This document shows positions 1 through 8,983 of a DNA stretch of 51,886 nt, one piece after another. Under the pieces are notes generated by a model. The model was not told the origin of the DNA. It made no database searches and worked only from the letters and a program-made list of their open reading frames with translations. The stretch is from Mucilaginibacter sp. (lineage in GTDB: Bacteria > Bacteroidota > Bacteroidia > Sphingobacteriales > Sphingobacteriaceae), in NCBI GenBank assembly GCA_028287895.1, contig JAQBOV010000021.1, positions 1 through 51,886 of the forward strand, given 5' to 3'. Within the stretch, counting starts at the first letter, position 1; the number at the start of each line of letters is the position of its first letter. A program made the position numbers and the translations under genes.

Positions 1-2
1 AT

Positions 3-593
3 CCCTATGCGTTGATATCCTATTTTGAGAGCCACGACGAGGAACGCCTGCAATTTAAAAACGCTGCCTACGGTAACAGCAGCGGTACCTACAGCGTGAA
101 GGACCTGGCTACCGGCCTGAAGCGCGATGAACTGGGTGCAGCCTTCATGTTCTCATCACCCGGACCAAAAATGCTTTGGCAATTTGGCGAACGCGGATAC
201 GACAAGAGCATCAATGATTATGGCGGTCGCCTGTCTGACAAACCGCCGCTTTGGGATTACATGGCCGATGCTAACCGCCACCACCTGTATGCCACTTATG
301 CCAAAATGATCAAATGGAAGATCAAAAACCCGGTATTTACCACCACCAGTTTTACCTATAGCCTTAAAGACGCCGTAAAAACCATTCAGCTGAATGGTAC
401 CGACGGCACCAATGTAGAAATAGTGGGCAATTTTGGCGTGGTGAGCAATACTGCCAGTATCAGTTTTAACGCTACCGGCACCTGGACGGATAACATCGAC
501 GGCTCCACCATTAACATAGCCTCGCTGCCCTATAGCATTACCCTTGCACCCGGAGAGTACCACGTGTACAGCAATAAACCATTGGTGCAGTAG
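3..593 (+). CDS. Alpha-amylase (GH13) family protein, C-terminal part, truncated by window edge
   Basis: The reading frame is open from the first bases of the window, so the N-terminal part lies outside it. The visible 196 residues begin just before a FESHDEERL segment. This is the GH13 region IV signature, whose His-Asp pair lines the active site and stabilises the transition state. A small beta-rich C-terminal domain follows (roughly the last 90 residues), ending in SLPYSITLAPGEYHVYSN, typical of amylase domain C. The family hydrolyses or rearranges alpha-glucans. In Bacteroidota such proteins (SusG-like) are often outer-membrane or periplasmic parts of starch-use loci, but no Sus partner is visible here. 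The catalytic nucleophile and acid/base residues are outside the window, so activity cannot be judged. The family call is firm; the substrate is inferred. Confidence 0.85.
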   Translation, partial: PYALISYFESHDEERLQFKNAAYGNSSGTYSVKDLATGLKRDELGAAFMFSSPGPKMLWQFGERGYDKSINDYGGRLSDKPPLWDYMADANRHHLYATYAKMIKWKIKNPVFTTTSFTYSLKDAVKTIQLNGTDGTNVEIVGNFGVVSNTASISFNATGTWTDNIDGSTINIASLPYSITLAPGEYHVYSNKPLVQ

Positions 594-692
594 AAGGGTA
601 AAGAGTCAGGAACCAACAGTCAAGAATCAGGGATACTTATTCCTGCTTTTGGCAGCTTGGCTCCTGGTTCTTGCATCCTGGTTCCATCCAGG
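594..692. repeat. Imperfect inverted repeat between convergent genes
   Basis: Starting one base after the amylase stop, the left arm (about 606-637, with GTCAGGAACCA then CAAGAATCAGG) pairs imperfectly with the right arm (about 655-692, CTCCTGGTTCTTG then CCTGGTTCC). The arms contain repeated blocks of the same short words. The first 17 bases (594-610) reappear at 5878-5894 with one mismatch. This resembles the short palindromic intergenic repeats scattered in Sphingobacteriaceae genomes and may act as a bidirectional terminator between the convergent amylase and Nramp genes. No gene is seen in 594-864. Confidence 0.45.
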
Positions 693-864
693 AGTGTTCA
701 GGTTTTGCGGGGTTGAACGCTCCACCTGGTGGAAGCCTGAGCTCCTGTGCATTAAGGATTTTGCGCTTTGTTGCAATAATTATATTGGTTATCCTGATCA
801 GCGGCCTAAGAATGTCATTTACCACTGCCTGTCTCCAGGCACCCCAAAAACTACCAATAACCCA

Positions 865-2163
865 TTACTTGCCAATCGTAAAAAACATAGCCACAGCCGC
901 TGCTCCCATAACAATAAAGGTAAACCATAGCAGGGCGCTGGACAACGGTCCGCTTTTGTTTTCGCCCATGATTCCTTCGTTGCGTGATATCTTAATGATC
1001 AGGAATAAAAGCGGCACAGCTGCCACACCATTCAGCACGGCGGCATACACCAGCGCCCTGACCGGGTCGATGCCTATCAAGTTCATCGTAAGGCCGATAA
1101 GAGTGGCCACAATGATCACCCCATAAAAACCCCGGGCACGTCTTAATTTGAAGTTCAAACTTGCTTTCAGGTGAAACGCCTCACATACCGCATAAGCCGC
1201 AGAACCCGACAATACCGGCACAGCCAGCAGTCCGAGCCCGATGATGCCGATAGAAAAAATAAGCTTCGCCAAAAAACCGGCATTGGGAAAAGAATGTACC
1301 AGGGGTTCAAGCGCTTTTGCTGCGTCGGCAGCGGTTTTAACATCCTTTACCCCGCTTTGATGCAAAACGGTGGCCCCCACCAGCAATATGCACCAGGTGG
1401 TAATTTCAGATAAGATCATCCCGATATTATTATCCAAACGCATCCGGTGGATAATGCTCTGGGTGACTACCGGTCTTCCGTTATGGTTGGGATGTTTCTC
1501 TTTTTGCTCCTCCACCTCCTGCGATGCTTCCCAAAAAAACATGTAGGGCGATATGGTGGTACCCAGCACTCCGGTAATAATAAACAGGAAAGCAAAACTA
1601 AACTCCAGATGCGGTACAACGGTGGCTTTCAGCACCGTGCCCCAGGGCTGTTCTACAATAAAGGCGGTAATAGGATAGGCCAGCAAGGCCAGCGCCAGCC
1701 ACTTCAGTATTTTTGAATACGCTTTATAGCGGGTAAATATCTCCAGGACAAGTATAATGGCGGTAAACAGCAGCGCCATCACCACAAAGGGAACGGGCAC
1801 CAGCAGCTCTGCCGCCGCGGCCATAGCGCCAATATCCGCGCCGATATTGATGGTGTTGGCTATTATCACTAAGCTTACCACGGCATACAACACCCGTTTG
1901 CTGTAATGCTCCTTAACCACCGCGGCAATGCCTTTGCCGGTGACCAGGCCGATGCGTGCGCAGGCTTCCTGCACGCCGGCCATAAAGGGCAGCATATACA
2001 GGGCGGTCCAAAGTTGGCCGTAGCCAAACTGCGCACCGGTTTGCGTGTAGGTGGCTATGCCTGATGGATCATCATCGGCAGCGCCGGTGGTCAGGCCGGG
2101 CCCTAATAACGTTAAAAATCTCCAAAATCTTTTTTTTCTGAAACTGGTACCGTTTTGTCCCAT
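865..2163 (-). CDS. Nramp-type divalent metal transporter, divergent subgroup
   Basis: The 432-residue protein has about eleven hydrophobic segments and the length expected of Nramp carriers, which import Mn2+, Fe2+ or related ions with protons. The N-terminal helix carries GAADDDPSGIATY, in register with the DPGN metal-binding motif of classical MntH but reading DPSG. The helix-6 position reads TTISPYMFFW where classical members have a Met-Pro-His motif. Both substitutions fall on metal-coordinating positions. They are seen in Nramp-related proteins whose ion preference differs from Mn/Fe importers, some of which accept Mg2+ or Al3+. The start at 2163 places the conserved helix about 20 residues in. 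The gene converges with the amylase and has about 200 bp of free upstream sequence. The family is certain; the transported ion is unknown. Confidence 0.88.
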   Translation of the reverse strand: MGQNGTSFRKKRFWRFLTLLGPGLTTGAADDDPSGIATYTQTGAQFGYGQLWTALYMLPFMAGVQEACARIGLVTGKGIAAVVKEHYSKRVLYAVVSLVIIANTINIGADIGAMAAAAELLVPVPFVVMALLFTAIILVLEIFTRYKAYSKILKWLALALLAYPITAFIVEQPWGTVLKATVVPHLEFSFAFLFIITGVLGTTISPYMFFWEASQEVEEQKEKHPNHNGRPVVTQSIIHRMRLDNNIGMILSEITTWCILLVGATVLHQSGVKDVKTAADAAKALEPLVHSFPNAGFLAKLIFSIGIIGLGLLAVPVLSGSAAYAVCEAFHLKASLNFKLRRARGFYGVIIVATLIGLTMNLIGIDPVRALVYAAVLNGVAAVPLLFLIIKISRNEGIMGENKSGPLSSALLWFTFIVMGAAAVAMFFTIGK

Positions 2164-2366
2164 AGGCTTTAATTGGTAATTGAAATGAATAACGGAATAT
2201 GCCGCCGAAAGTTTGCCAACCTATCCCGTTTATAAAAGTACAATTGTTTTGCCCGGGTAAAACATAAATAAATATTCCTTGGATTTGCAGGCAACCAAAG
2301 CCCTGTTTTTGATATTTTTATAATAATATACCGTCAATTATTATATTTATTCTCTTTAGTGTTCAC

Positions 2367-3485
2367 ATGAATTCAAAAATAATTACAGCGGAGCGCAAAC
2401 TGGATGACCTGCTGCCCCCACGGCGGCCGGAACAAAGCGCGCCTGCAGCGTTAATGACCGCTGCCGGAATATGGTCTGAGCAGGTATGGGCGCGCGCGGA
2501 GCAGTTGGGGCCGATGACCTTATCGGACGTGCAGGTGGTTAAGGGAAATGAATTTGCCCGGCACCCTGTTTACGTCTGCGGCGTCCATCGCAGCGGGACA
2601 ACATTGGTTAGAGATCTTTTAGACGGTCACCCCGAACTGGTGGTACTGCCGTCAGAAGGAACCTATTATACCAACCTGGAAGCCAAACTACTTGCCCTGC
2701 CGGATAATCAGCGCGCTGCCTTTTTAGGAAAAGAATGGCTGCGCAGATTAATCAATCCGATGAATCAGCCGCCTTATTGGTTGTTGGGAAGAAGCTCCGA
2801 TATGCATTCGCCCTACGTTGACTTTGCGCGATATGTAATGGCCTGGTGGCAAAAGGTGAGCAGGAAAAACAGGCAATGGCCTCACCTGGCTGTTGTACTG
2901 TCATATGCCTCATGTACGGACGGACTTGAGGCAAAGCTTTGGGTTGATAAAACGCCGGCCAACGAGCGCTTTTTGGGTCGTATTTGGATGGAGATGCCAT
3001 CGGCCAAAATTATACAGGTTATCCGTCACCCTTATGCCACCCTTGCCTCGCGCAAAACAATGGAGCCTGCCCTCAAACTGGGCACCGCCTTGCGCGATTT
3101 GAAAATGTCTTTCCGCGTAGCTCTGGAGCAGTCGCTTTTGCATACTCCGGGAGTTCTTTTGGTTCGATATGAAGACCTTTGTGATAACCCGCAATTAATG
3201 ACTGAAAAGATGGCATTATTCCTCCATATCCATCCTTCGGATTCCCTTAGCCAGCCTACCGTGGCAGGCATCCCAACAAAGGCCAATAGCTCTTTTAATA
3301 AAGAACCAGCCTGGGGACAGGTCCTTAAGCCTGATGAGCACCGGCAACCCGAAGTATTAAGCTTGGCGGAGAAGGCCTTGATCGCCGCACACATCGGCAA
3401 ACTGGCCGAAAAACTTAACTATCCTTTAACGCATGTTGGCTTGTTAAAGAAAGTGTACATCCGGCTGAAATATGGGCTCCTTTAA
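2367..3485 (+). CDS. Sulfotransferase family protein
   Basis: The 372-residue soluble protein contains the P-loop-like 5'-phosphosulfate-binding motif CGVHRSGTTLVRDLL (residues about 71-85) and the 3'-phosphate-binding segment IIQVIRHPYATLASR near residue 215. This is the two-part PAPS-binding signature of the Sulfotransfer_3-type family. It should move sulfate from PAPS to a hydroxyl or amino group of a glycan, lipid or small molecule. No PAPS synthesis genes are in the window. The ATG at 2367 gives a normal N-terminus and lies after an AT-rich promoter-like stretch. Its stop is one base from the stop of the convergent sialate O-acetylesterase gene, leaving no room for a separate terminator. 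The acceptor cannot be deduced. Confidence 0.85.
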   Translation: MNSKIITAERKLDDLLPPRRPEQSAPAALMTAAGIWSEQVWARAEQLGPMTLSDVQVVKGNEFARHPVYVCGVHRSGTTLVRDLLDGHPELVVLPSEGTYYTNLEAKLLALPDNQRAAFLGKEWLRRLINPMNQPPYWLLGRSSDMHSPYVDFARYVMAWWQKVSRKNRQWPHLAVVLSYASCTDGLEAKLWVDKTPANERFLGRIWMEMPSAKIIQVIRHPYATLASRKTMEPALKLGTALRDLKMSFRVALEQSLLHTPGVLLVRYEDLCDNPQLMTEKMALFLHIHPSDSLSQPTVAGIPTKANSSFNKEPAWGQVLKPDEHRQPEVLSLAEKALIAAHIGKLAEKLNYPLTHVGLLKKVYIRLKYGLL

Positions 3486-3486
3486 C

Positions 3487-5451
3487 TTACTCAAACTTCT
3501 TCCCCTGTGTTACCCCTTTCCAATTATCCGACCTGAACGGGCTTACCGGGAAACCTTCTTTGTTATAAAGATTGGCCTCGATAGGAGCATCAGTCCAGGC
3601 GTAGCGCACGGCTACGGGTTGTTTAACCTGCTGGCACCATACTTTCACCTTATTGCCATCGACGATAACCGCCTGGGCATAGTGAAATTTATGATCGGCC
3701 CCGGCTAATTCAAAACCTTTCAGATAGCCGTATTTATCTTTTACCACCAGGCCGTTGTCTGCATGGCTAAAATTAACCACCGCATACCCGCCGGCAAAAT
3801 CCGCAGAACTAAACTGCGGGCTTTCATAAAAACCGGGCATATGATAGGTGAGGGTTAGTGCCTTACCAGCCAGCCGGTAACCTACATCGGCTTTGTCTCT
3901 GGGGTGGATATTGTAAGCGTCGCCTACATCTGTAATAACCGCCATGCCGGTATTGGGCAATTGCAGCGCCATGGTTTGCGCCTCCCTTAATTCGGCCCAA
4001 TCGCTTCCCTGGTCACTGCCCTGCATCCCGCCGAATGACGACAACTGTACGAATAGAAACGGAAAGTCTTCTTTCCATTTATTCCGCCAGTCGGTAATCA
4101 TCAGCCGGAAAGCTGTACGATATTGAAAAGCCTTTTCTGTATTGCTTTCTCCCTGGTACCAGGTTGCCCCGGCAATGGCATAAGGTATCAGCGGGCTGAT
4201 CATAGCGTTGTAAAGGGTAAATGCGGTATTATTTGGCAAAAAGTCAAAATGATAGGGCTGGCTCAAGTCGGGCATATTGCGCCAGTTATTGTCAGCCAGG
4301 CTGATGGTTGTGTCAGAAAAGCGCACATAAAGCTCGTTGCTTTCGCCGGTTAAACCCACACCAAACCATGCAGGGTCTTTTTGTTGGGAGAGGAGCTCGA
4401 TCAGCAGGCTATTCTCACCGCCCTTCCAGGTTCCGGCAGGAAGACCGAGCTGGTAATTAGCCGGCAGTGCACCATTTCTCACCAGTTTCCCATTAATATA
4501 AATGGCCATATCGGCGTCTGTTTGCCCTAAGCGGATGGTTGATTTGTGCCCGGTGTAGGCGCTATCCAGGTTGATGGTCCTTTGCATAAACCCCTGACCG
4601 CGGTAGGAGTATAGCTTACCCTGCCACTCCCAGGCGCCGGGAGCCTGTCCTTTCTGCCAGGATTCAAAAAATGAAGGCGGCTCTGCGGCCAATTGTTCCG
4701 GCTTGTAGCTAACCACTTGTTTATTCCGGTAAGCATATTCCTTCAATTGTTGGTCTATCCTTTTCTTTACCTCATCCCATGTCGTGGGAAGGTTTTTTGC
4801 AACGTCTCGGAACTCGGCGGCATTCAGCATAGCATCTTTGCTTATCCAGTCTTCCACCAGCGTGCCGCCCCAACTGCTGTTGATCAACCCTACGGTAACA
4901 TGTAGTTGCTGCGCCAGTTTTTTTGCAAAGAAATAACCTACTGCGGTAAAATCGCCCACCGTATTGGTGTCTGCTTTTATCCATTGACCGCCTGATAGAT
5001 CTTTCTCAGGCTCCAGGCTCATTTTGTTAGGGACCTTGAATTGACGAACAGGAGACTGCGCCGCATTTTTTTGCTCGAAGTGATACCCGTAAGCATTCTT
5101 CAGCTGAAATTCCATATTCGACTGCCCCGAGCAAAGCCAAACCTCGCCCAGCATCACATCCTTATAGATCAGGCGCTCTTTGCCTGATGAGATAGTCATC
5201 GTGTAAGGGCCGCCTGCTGTCATCGGTTTTAATAAAGCTTTCCAGTTGCCCTGTCCGTCCGCTTTGGCATGCACCGACTGCCCATTGAACTTAACAGTGA
5301 CCTTAGCATTTTTTGTACTCCATCCCCATAGCGGTACCTGCTGGTTTCGCTGCAACACCATGTGATCGCCAAACAGCTTAGCGGTAGTTAATTGAGCCCG
5401 GCTTTGGAAAAAAAGGCACGACAAAAAAAGGGTGATCAAGAAATATCTCAT
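3487..5451 (-). CDS. Sialate O-acetylesterase (SGNH-type, secreted)
   Basis: The protein removes O-acetyl groups from sialic acids or other glycans in the periplasm or outside the cell. A longer frame opens at 5526, but the ATG at 5451 is preferred because it is followed directly by a good signal peptide (MRYFLITLFLSCLFFQSRAQ) cut after AQ. The product is then 654 residues, a usual length for the family. The catalytic Ser lies in LCSGQSNMEF (block I). WGGTLVEDWIS and GATWYQGESN are further family blocks, and NIHPRDKADVGYRLA carries the block V Asp/His region. A jelly-roll insertion typical of bacterial family members lies between the SGNH halves. It shares a terminus with the convergent sulfotransferase. 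The deacetylase call is by family; the natural substrate may be plant or host glycan. Confidence 0.88.
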   Translation of the reverse strand: MRYFLITLFLSCLFFQSRAQLTTAKLFGDHMVLQRNQQVPLWGWSTKNAKVTVKFNGQSVHAKADGQGNWKALLKPMTAGGPYTMTISSGKERLIYKDVMLGEVWLCSGQSNMEFQLKNAYGYHFEQKNAAQSPVRQFKVPNKMSLEPEKDLSGGQWIKADTNTVGDFTAVGYFFAKKLAQQLHVTVGLINSSWGGTLVEDWISKDAMLNAAEFRDVAKNLPTTWDEVKKRIDQQLKEYAYRNKQVVSYKPEQLAAEPPSFFESWQKGQAPGAWEWQGKLYSYRGQGFMQRTINLDSAYTGHKSTIRLGQTDADMAIYINGKLVRNGALPANYQLGLPAGTWKGGENSLLIELLSQQKDPAWFGVGLTGESNELYVRFSDTTISLADNNWRNMPDLSQPYHFDFLPNNTAFTLYNAMISPLIPYAIAGATWYQGESNTEKAFQYRTAFRLMITDWRNKWKEDFPFLFVQLSSFGGMQGSDQGSDWAELREAQTMALQLPNTGMAVITDVGDAYNIHPRDKADVGYRLAGKALTLTYHMPGFYESPQFSSADFAGGYAVVNFSHADNGLVVKDKYGYLKGFELAGADHKFHYAQAVIVDGNKVKVWCQQVKQPVAVRYAWTDAPIEANLYNKEGFPVSPFRSDNWKGVTQGKKFE

Positions 5452-5903
5452 ATAACGGTTTTCATTGGAATCGACGGGCCAATATAAATTAATAAATGGT
5501 AAATGTAAACCGGAAAAATACTTCATTGGAAGTATGGAGTTATTTGGAAATTTTATGTTAAATTGATATCAGAAAGAGCTTATTATCCAGATCATTCTCC
5601 GGCTATCGCTATGGCACCGCCTGCCCTCAAACTTGCACGAAAAAGACAAGTATACCGACGGGCCATCTGATAAAGCATTCTTTTAATGCCTGGGCAACAT
5701 CAGCCGGGATGATTTATCCGGGCCAAAATGGCCGAGCTAGGGAATTCCTTAATTTCTCAGGTGGTTAATACTTCTCAGAGCGTTTTGACCCTTTATCATT
5801 ATGCTTCAATAAGCACAAGTTAGCTTCTGCACTATCGGCGCTCAAACTTGTGCCGGAGTGCTGACGACAAAGGCAACAAGGATAAAGAGTCAGGGGCTTA
5901 AAA
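5452..5903. other. Intergenic region with inverted repeats, no gene recognised
   Basis: About 450 bp without a credible gene. It contains a perfect 9-bp inverted repeat, GCACAAGTT (5813-5821) and AACTTGTGC (5845-5853). A related CTCAAACTTG word occurs near 5627 and again at 5841. The 17-base word at 5878-5894 matches 594-610 with one mismatch. All six frames are broken by stops. The stretch may be the remnant of a decayed gene or mobile element, but I could not identify a family. Confidence 0.4.
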
Positions 5904-6278
5904 CTACAAGCTGTTCTGGATCTCTACGCTTGCACAAACAGATCCGCCTTTTAATACCAACACTTTATCCGATTTTTTTGTTTGATAAACATTATTACGG
6001 TAATCATCCACTACGGCGAAAAGTTGGGAAAGGTCGGTTTCTATGCGCCAGTCGTTGGGTACAGTTAGGGTTGTTTCGCCAAACGCCTGTGAGATATCAA
6101 GGATTGCTGCTCCCGTCAGGTCTGCATGTGTAAAATCCAATTCAGTGCTTCCAAACAGGTTACTGATCTTTCCGCCTTTAAAATCTTTTGAAAGAATAGT
6201 CTTTTTTATTCCGCTGAAAATAGCAGACACACTAAGATGGTCTTCGGAGCTGGGTATCACTGTCGGTTGAAAGTTCAT
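5904..6278 (-). CDS. LiaF-like C-terminal domain protein
   Basis: The 124-residue protein has no signal peptide or membrane segment. It matches the small beta-helix domain found at the C-terminus of LiaF and related cell-wall stress proteins (formerly DUF2154). The repeating pattern is GGKISNLFGSTELDFTHADL followed by AAILDISQAFGETTLTVPNDWRIE. In LiaF this domain follows membrane helices; here it stands alone, as often in Bacteroidota. LiaF proteins inhibit envelope-stress kinases in Firmicutes, but a regulatory role here is only inferred. The C-terminal part is short (DDYRNNVYQTKKSDKVLVLKG). The gene is single, facing the same way as the metallophosphoesterase 150 bp upstream. Confidence 0.75.
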   Translation of the reverse strand: MNFQPTVIPSSEDHLSVSAIFSGIKKTILSKDFKGGKISNLFGSTELDFTHADLTGAAILDISQAFGETTLTVPNDWRIETDLSQLFAVVDDYRNNVYQTKKSDKVLVLKGGSVCASVEIQNSL

Positions 6279-6430
6279 GGTCTTAAATTTTTATCGTTAC
6301 CCAAAACTAAGTAAAGCAGGCACCGGCGAAAAGATAAACCTTGCGGAAGGTTTAAACAAGTCGGTAAAAGCAGGGATTGGATCGGTGAAGAGTTTAACAC
6401 GGTGTAACGCGCAGTGATTTCACAAGCCGG

Positions 6431-7612
6431 TTAGACCGATTTTTTCAAAGTGATCACCGTAATTTCCGGCCATATCCCAATTCTTCCCTTAAAGCCCAGG
6501 AAACCAAAACCCCGGTTAACATAAAGGTATTTTTCATTTTCCTTATAAAGGCCGGCCCACTGGTTATAAATATATTTGACCGGGCTCCATTTAAAACCAA
6601 ACAATTCTATACCAAACTGCATCCCGTGCGTATGGCCGGAAAGGGTCAGATGGATATGTTTTAAATGTTCCAGTGTTTTAGCTTCCCAGTGGGAGGGATC
6701 ATGTGACATCAGGATCTTAAACTCTTCATCGGGCACCTTTTCGCTGGCTTTTATCAGATCGCCATGCTTATGAAAACCGCCCTTGCCCCAATTCTCTACC
6801 CCAATCAGCGCAATAGACTGGCCATCCTTTTCAATATTAACCGCCTCGTTAAGCAGCAATTTAAAGCCAATTTCCGCGTGCACTTTTTTCAGACGGTTAA
6901 GGTTGTCATACCGGGCGCCTTTATTTTCCCATTTCATATAGTCGCCGTAATCGTGGTTGCCCAGCACCGAATATTTTCCAAACCGGGCTTTTAGCTTCGA
7001 AAAGGAATCAATCCAGGGTTCCATTTCCGAAGCCTTGTTATTTACCAGGTCGCCGGTAAACAGCAGCAGGTCGCTGTTTTGATGGTTGACCAAAGCGATC
7101 CCTTTTTCAACGCCCTTTTTGCTGGTAAAGCTCCCGGCATGAATGTCGGATAATTGAGTGACGGTAAAACCGTCAAATGCTTCGGGCAGGTCATCAAACC
7201 TTAAAGTCACCCGGTGCACCTTATAACGATGCCGGCCACCTGTCATCCCGTAGAGTAAGCTTACAAAAGGAATGGCTGCAACCAATAAGGTCAGTTCACT
7301 GACCCATACACTCCTGGGTGGAAAGTGCCGCAAGAGTCTGCTGATATCTTCGAGCAATAAAACAGGTGCTGCAAATAATTTCGGGATAAGCGAAAGTAAG
7401 GTCAGCGCCATTAGCCAGGTGATCAGTCTGGGTGAACTCTTGTTGGCCCTGCGGTCAGTCATCACATACAAAAGCCCCAAAATCAGTAAAAGATCAAATG
7501 CCCAGTAGGCGCACAGAATGTAAACGTTGGCGGTTAGCGTTTTAACTGCCTGGAAAAAATAAAGATCTGCTATCAGTAAGAGCAAAAGAATATAAGGAAT
7601 ACGTTTTTTCAT
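6431..7612 (-). CDS. Membrane-anchored metallophosphoesterase (YaeI-like)
   Basis: The 393-residue protein starts with about four hydrophobic segments (residues 1-130). A calcineurin-like phosphoesterase domain follows, carrying all the metal-binding blocks in order: QLSDIHAG, FTGDLVNN, VLGNHDYGD, MSHDPSHW and LSGHTHGMQFG. These residues bind two metal ions. The layout matches the YaeI/YkuE group of envelope phosphoesterases, which hydrolyse phosphodiesters or pyrophosphates of lipids such as UDP-diacylglucosamine. The catalytic domain probably faces the periplasm or cytoplasmic membrane surface. The start at 7612 directly precedes the first membrane helix. It appears monocistronic. The substrate is not known. 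Confidence 0.9.
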   Translation of the reverse strand: MKKRIPYILLLLLIADLYFFQAVKTLTANVYILCAYWAFDLLLILGLLYVMTDRRANKSSPRLITWLMALTLLSLIPKLFAAPVLLLEDISRLLRHFPPRSVWVSELTLLVAAIPFVSLLYGMTGGRHRYKVHRVTLRFDDLPEAFDGFTVTQLSDIHAGSFTSKKGVEKGIALVNHQNSDLLLFTGDLVNNKASEMEPWIDSFSKLKARFGKYSVLGNHDYGDYMKWENKGARYDNLNRLKKVHAEIGFKLLLNEAVNIEKDGQSIALIGVENWGKGGFHKHGDLIKASEKVPDEEFKILMSHDPSHWEAKTLEHLKHIHLTLSGHTHGMQFGIELFGFKWSPVKYIYNQWAGLYKENEKYLYVNRGFGFLGFKGRIGIWPEITVITLKKSV

Positions 7613-8161
7613 GGACTAATTAAAAAATGGATAAAGTATTCAGATTGTTTGAGTCAGCGGATCAAAAAACGTTAACCCTGAACAAAAGTGAAAACCTGCG
7701 TCTTATTCATACAGACGAATAAGCCCCAAAAACATTTTAAAGGAAATGAAATTTTGTAAAGCAAAGACTTAAAACACCGCTGAACCGCGTAGGATTTGAG
7801 TTAAAACCCCAAAGTTAAGCGATCAGGGAAGTGATGCCATACATTCCCGGATAGACGATCAGTTTGAAGATTTTATGGCTGGCCGCTTCCGCCGGAGGAG
7901 CCATAGATTTGCCCGTTGGCAAAGCTTCCATCATTTGCGGCTAACTGAACGTAAATAGAACCCGGTTCAGCATCTCACGAAATTTTTCATAAAACAGGGT
8001 TTATAACTTAGAACTTGATCTTAAAAATGGATAGATATGATTAAGTTTTAATTATAATGTCCGTTTTACTTCCCGCTCTGATATTCTTTTAAATCCCTAA
8101 AACTATAGTTTTCTTACCCTGTTAAAATTACTAACTGTCTGATTTTAATCGATTAAGAGTT
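7613..8161. other. Intergenic region, AT-rich, with an oxidoreductase remnant
   Basis: About 550 bp between the divergently oriented metallophosphoesterase and DUF4142 genes. Apart from a possible SDR tail on the minus strand (7873-7974) I see no gene, RNA or strong repeat. The last 120 bp before the lipoprotein gene are AT-rich and probably hold its promoter, but no clear TAnnTTTG box could be placed. Confidence 0.4.
7873..7974 (-). pseudogene. Possible C-terminal remnant of a short-chain dehydrogenase
   Basis: On the minus strand a 33-codon stretch between two stops reads DAEPGSIYVQLAANDG followed by FANGQIYGSSGGSGQP and a stop. This resembles the C-terminal end of SDR-family oxidoreductases, where the protein passes through a YVxLASNxxSF segment and ends in TGQIYGxxGGxGxP. 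An in-frame stop directly precedes it, and no Rossmann nucleotide-binding motif is visible upstream. If real, it is a fragment left after deletion of the rest of the gene. The identification rests on pattern memory only. Confidence 0.4.
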
Positions 8162-8764
8162 ATGAAAAAATTAATTATTTTCTCCGCAATGCTATCCTGT
8201 TCGATTTGCTGGATAAGCTGCAACAATACGTCTAAAAAAGATAGTAAGGCAACTGCCGATACATTAAATAATATGAAGGATTCACTGGTTGACTCAACCC
8301 GGTCAATTACTAAAAGCCTGCATATGACCGTTGACAAAGCGGATGCCCGCTTTGCTGTTGAAGCGGCTGATGGCGGATTGGTTGAAGTTGAGCTAGGGAA
8401 CCTGGCAGAACAAAATGCACGCGACCGGCAAGTAAAAAATTTCGGAGCAATGATGGTAAAGGATCATTTGGAAGCTAATATGAAATTGAAAGACATCGCA
8501 AAAAACGATGGAATCACGTTGCCGGACAGCTTAAGTGAGTATAATTTCAAGGTAAAATCGACGCTAATATCCAAGTCAGGGGAAGACTTTGACAGATCTT
8601 ATATAGAGGCCATGCTGGAGGACCATCAAAAAGATATAAAATTGTTTGAAAGCGCTATTCAAACCCTGAAAGATACTACATTGAAAAGCTTTGCCACCAA
8701 TACCTTGCCGATTTTAAAGATGCACCTTTCAGCTGTCCAGACCATTAAAAATAAGATGAAATAA
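8162..8764 (+). CDS. DUF4142 family lipoprotein
   Basis: The 200-residue product starts with a lipoprotein signal ending in CWISCNN, so the mature protein begins at a lipidated Cys near residue 20. A helical DUF4142 domain follows: DARFAVEAADGGLVEVELG, then ARDRQVKNFGAMMVKDH, then a second helical pair containing SYIEAMLEDHQKDIKLFE. The fold resembles a ferritin-like four-helix bundle, and the family is common in Bacteroidota and rhizobia as periplasmic proteins of unknown function. The ATG at 8162 is the only start that includes the signal. The gene stands alone, followed by a hairpin at 8793-8840. Confidence 0.88.
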   Translation: MKKLIIFSAMLSCSICWISCNNTSKKDSKATADTLNNMKDSLVDSTRSITKSLHMTVDKADARFAVEAADGGLVEVELGNLAEQNARDRQVKNFGAMMVKDHLEANMKLKDIAKNDGITLPDSLSEYNFKVKSTLISKSGEDFDRSYIEAMLEDHQKDIKLFESAIQTLKDTTLKSFATNTLPILKMHLSAVQTIKNKMK

Positions 8765-8792
8765 GTGGTTTGCCGCCAAATTAATCTGCGGA

Positions 8793-8840
8793 TAAATACG
8801 GGTATTTCGACGAAAAGTACCTGTTTTCGCGGCGTATTTA
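8793..8840 (+). terminator. Nested inverted repeat, candidate terminator
   Basis: Outer arms TAAATACG (8793-8800) and CGTATTTA (8833-8840) enclose inner arms CGAAAA (8811-8816) and TTTTCG (8824-8829). A T-run (TTTTTT) follows about 10 bases later. It lies 30 bp past the stop of the DUF4142 gene and 140 bp before the carbamoyltransferase. It may terminate the lipoprotein transcript, although the U-tract is displaced from the stem. Confidence 0.45.
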
Positions 8841-8983
8841 TACGCTTTCATTTTTTAACCTTCTGATAATCAATATCAAGTTCCTGCTGCGCTCACAAAT
8901 AGAAAAACATCGCTCTGAAACCCTGAAAATATAATGATGTTAATTAAAAGGATTATTTAGCGGGGAGATAAATATTAATCACG

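Noticed and set aside
156..930. Open frames at 156-563 (minus) and 544-930 (plus)
   Set aside because: They are opposite-strand or offset shadows of the amylase and Nramp genes, with no protein-like features.
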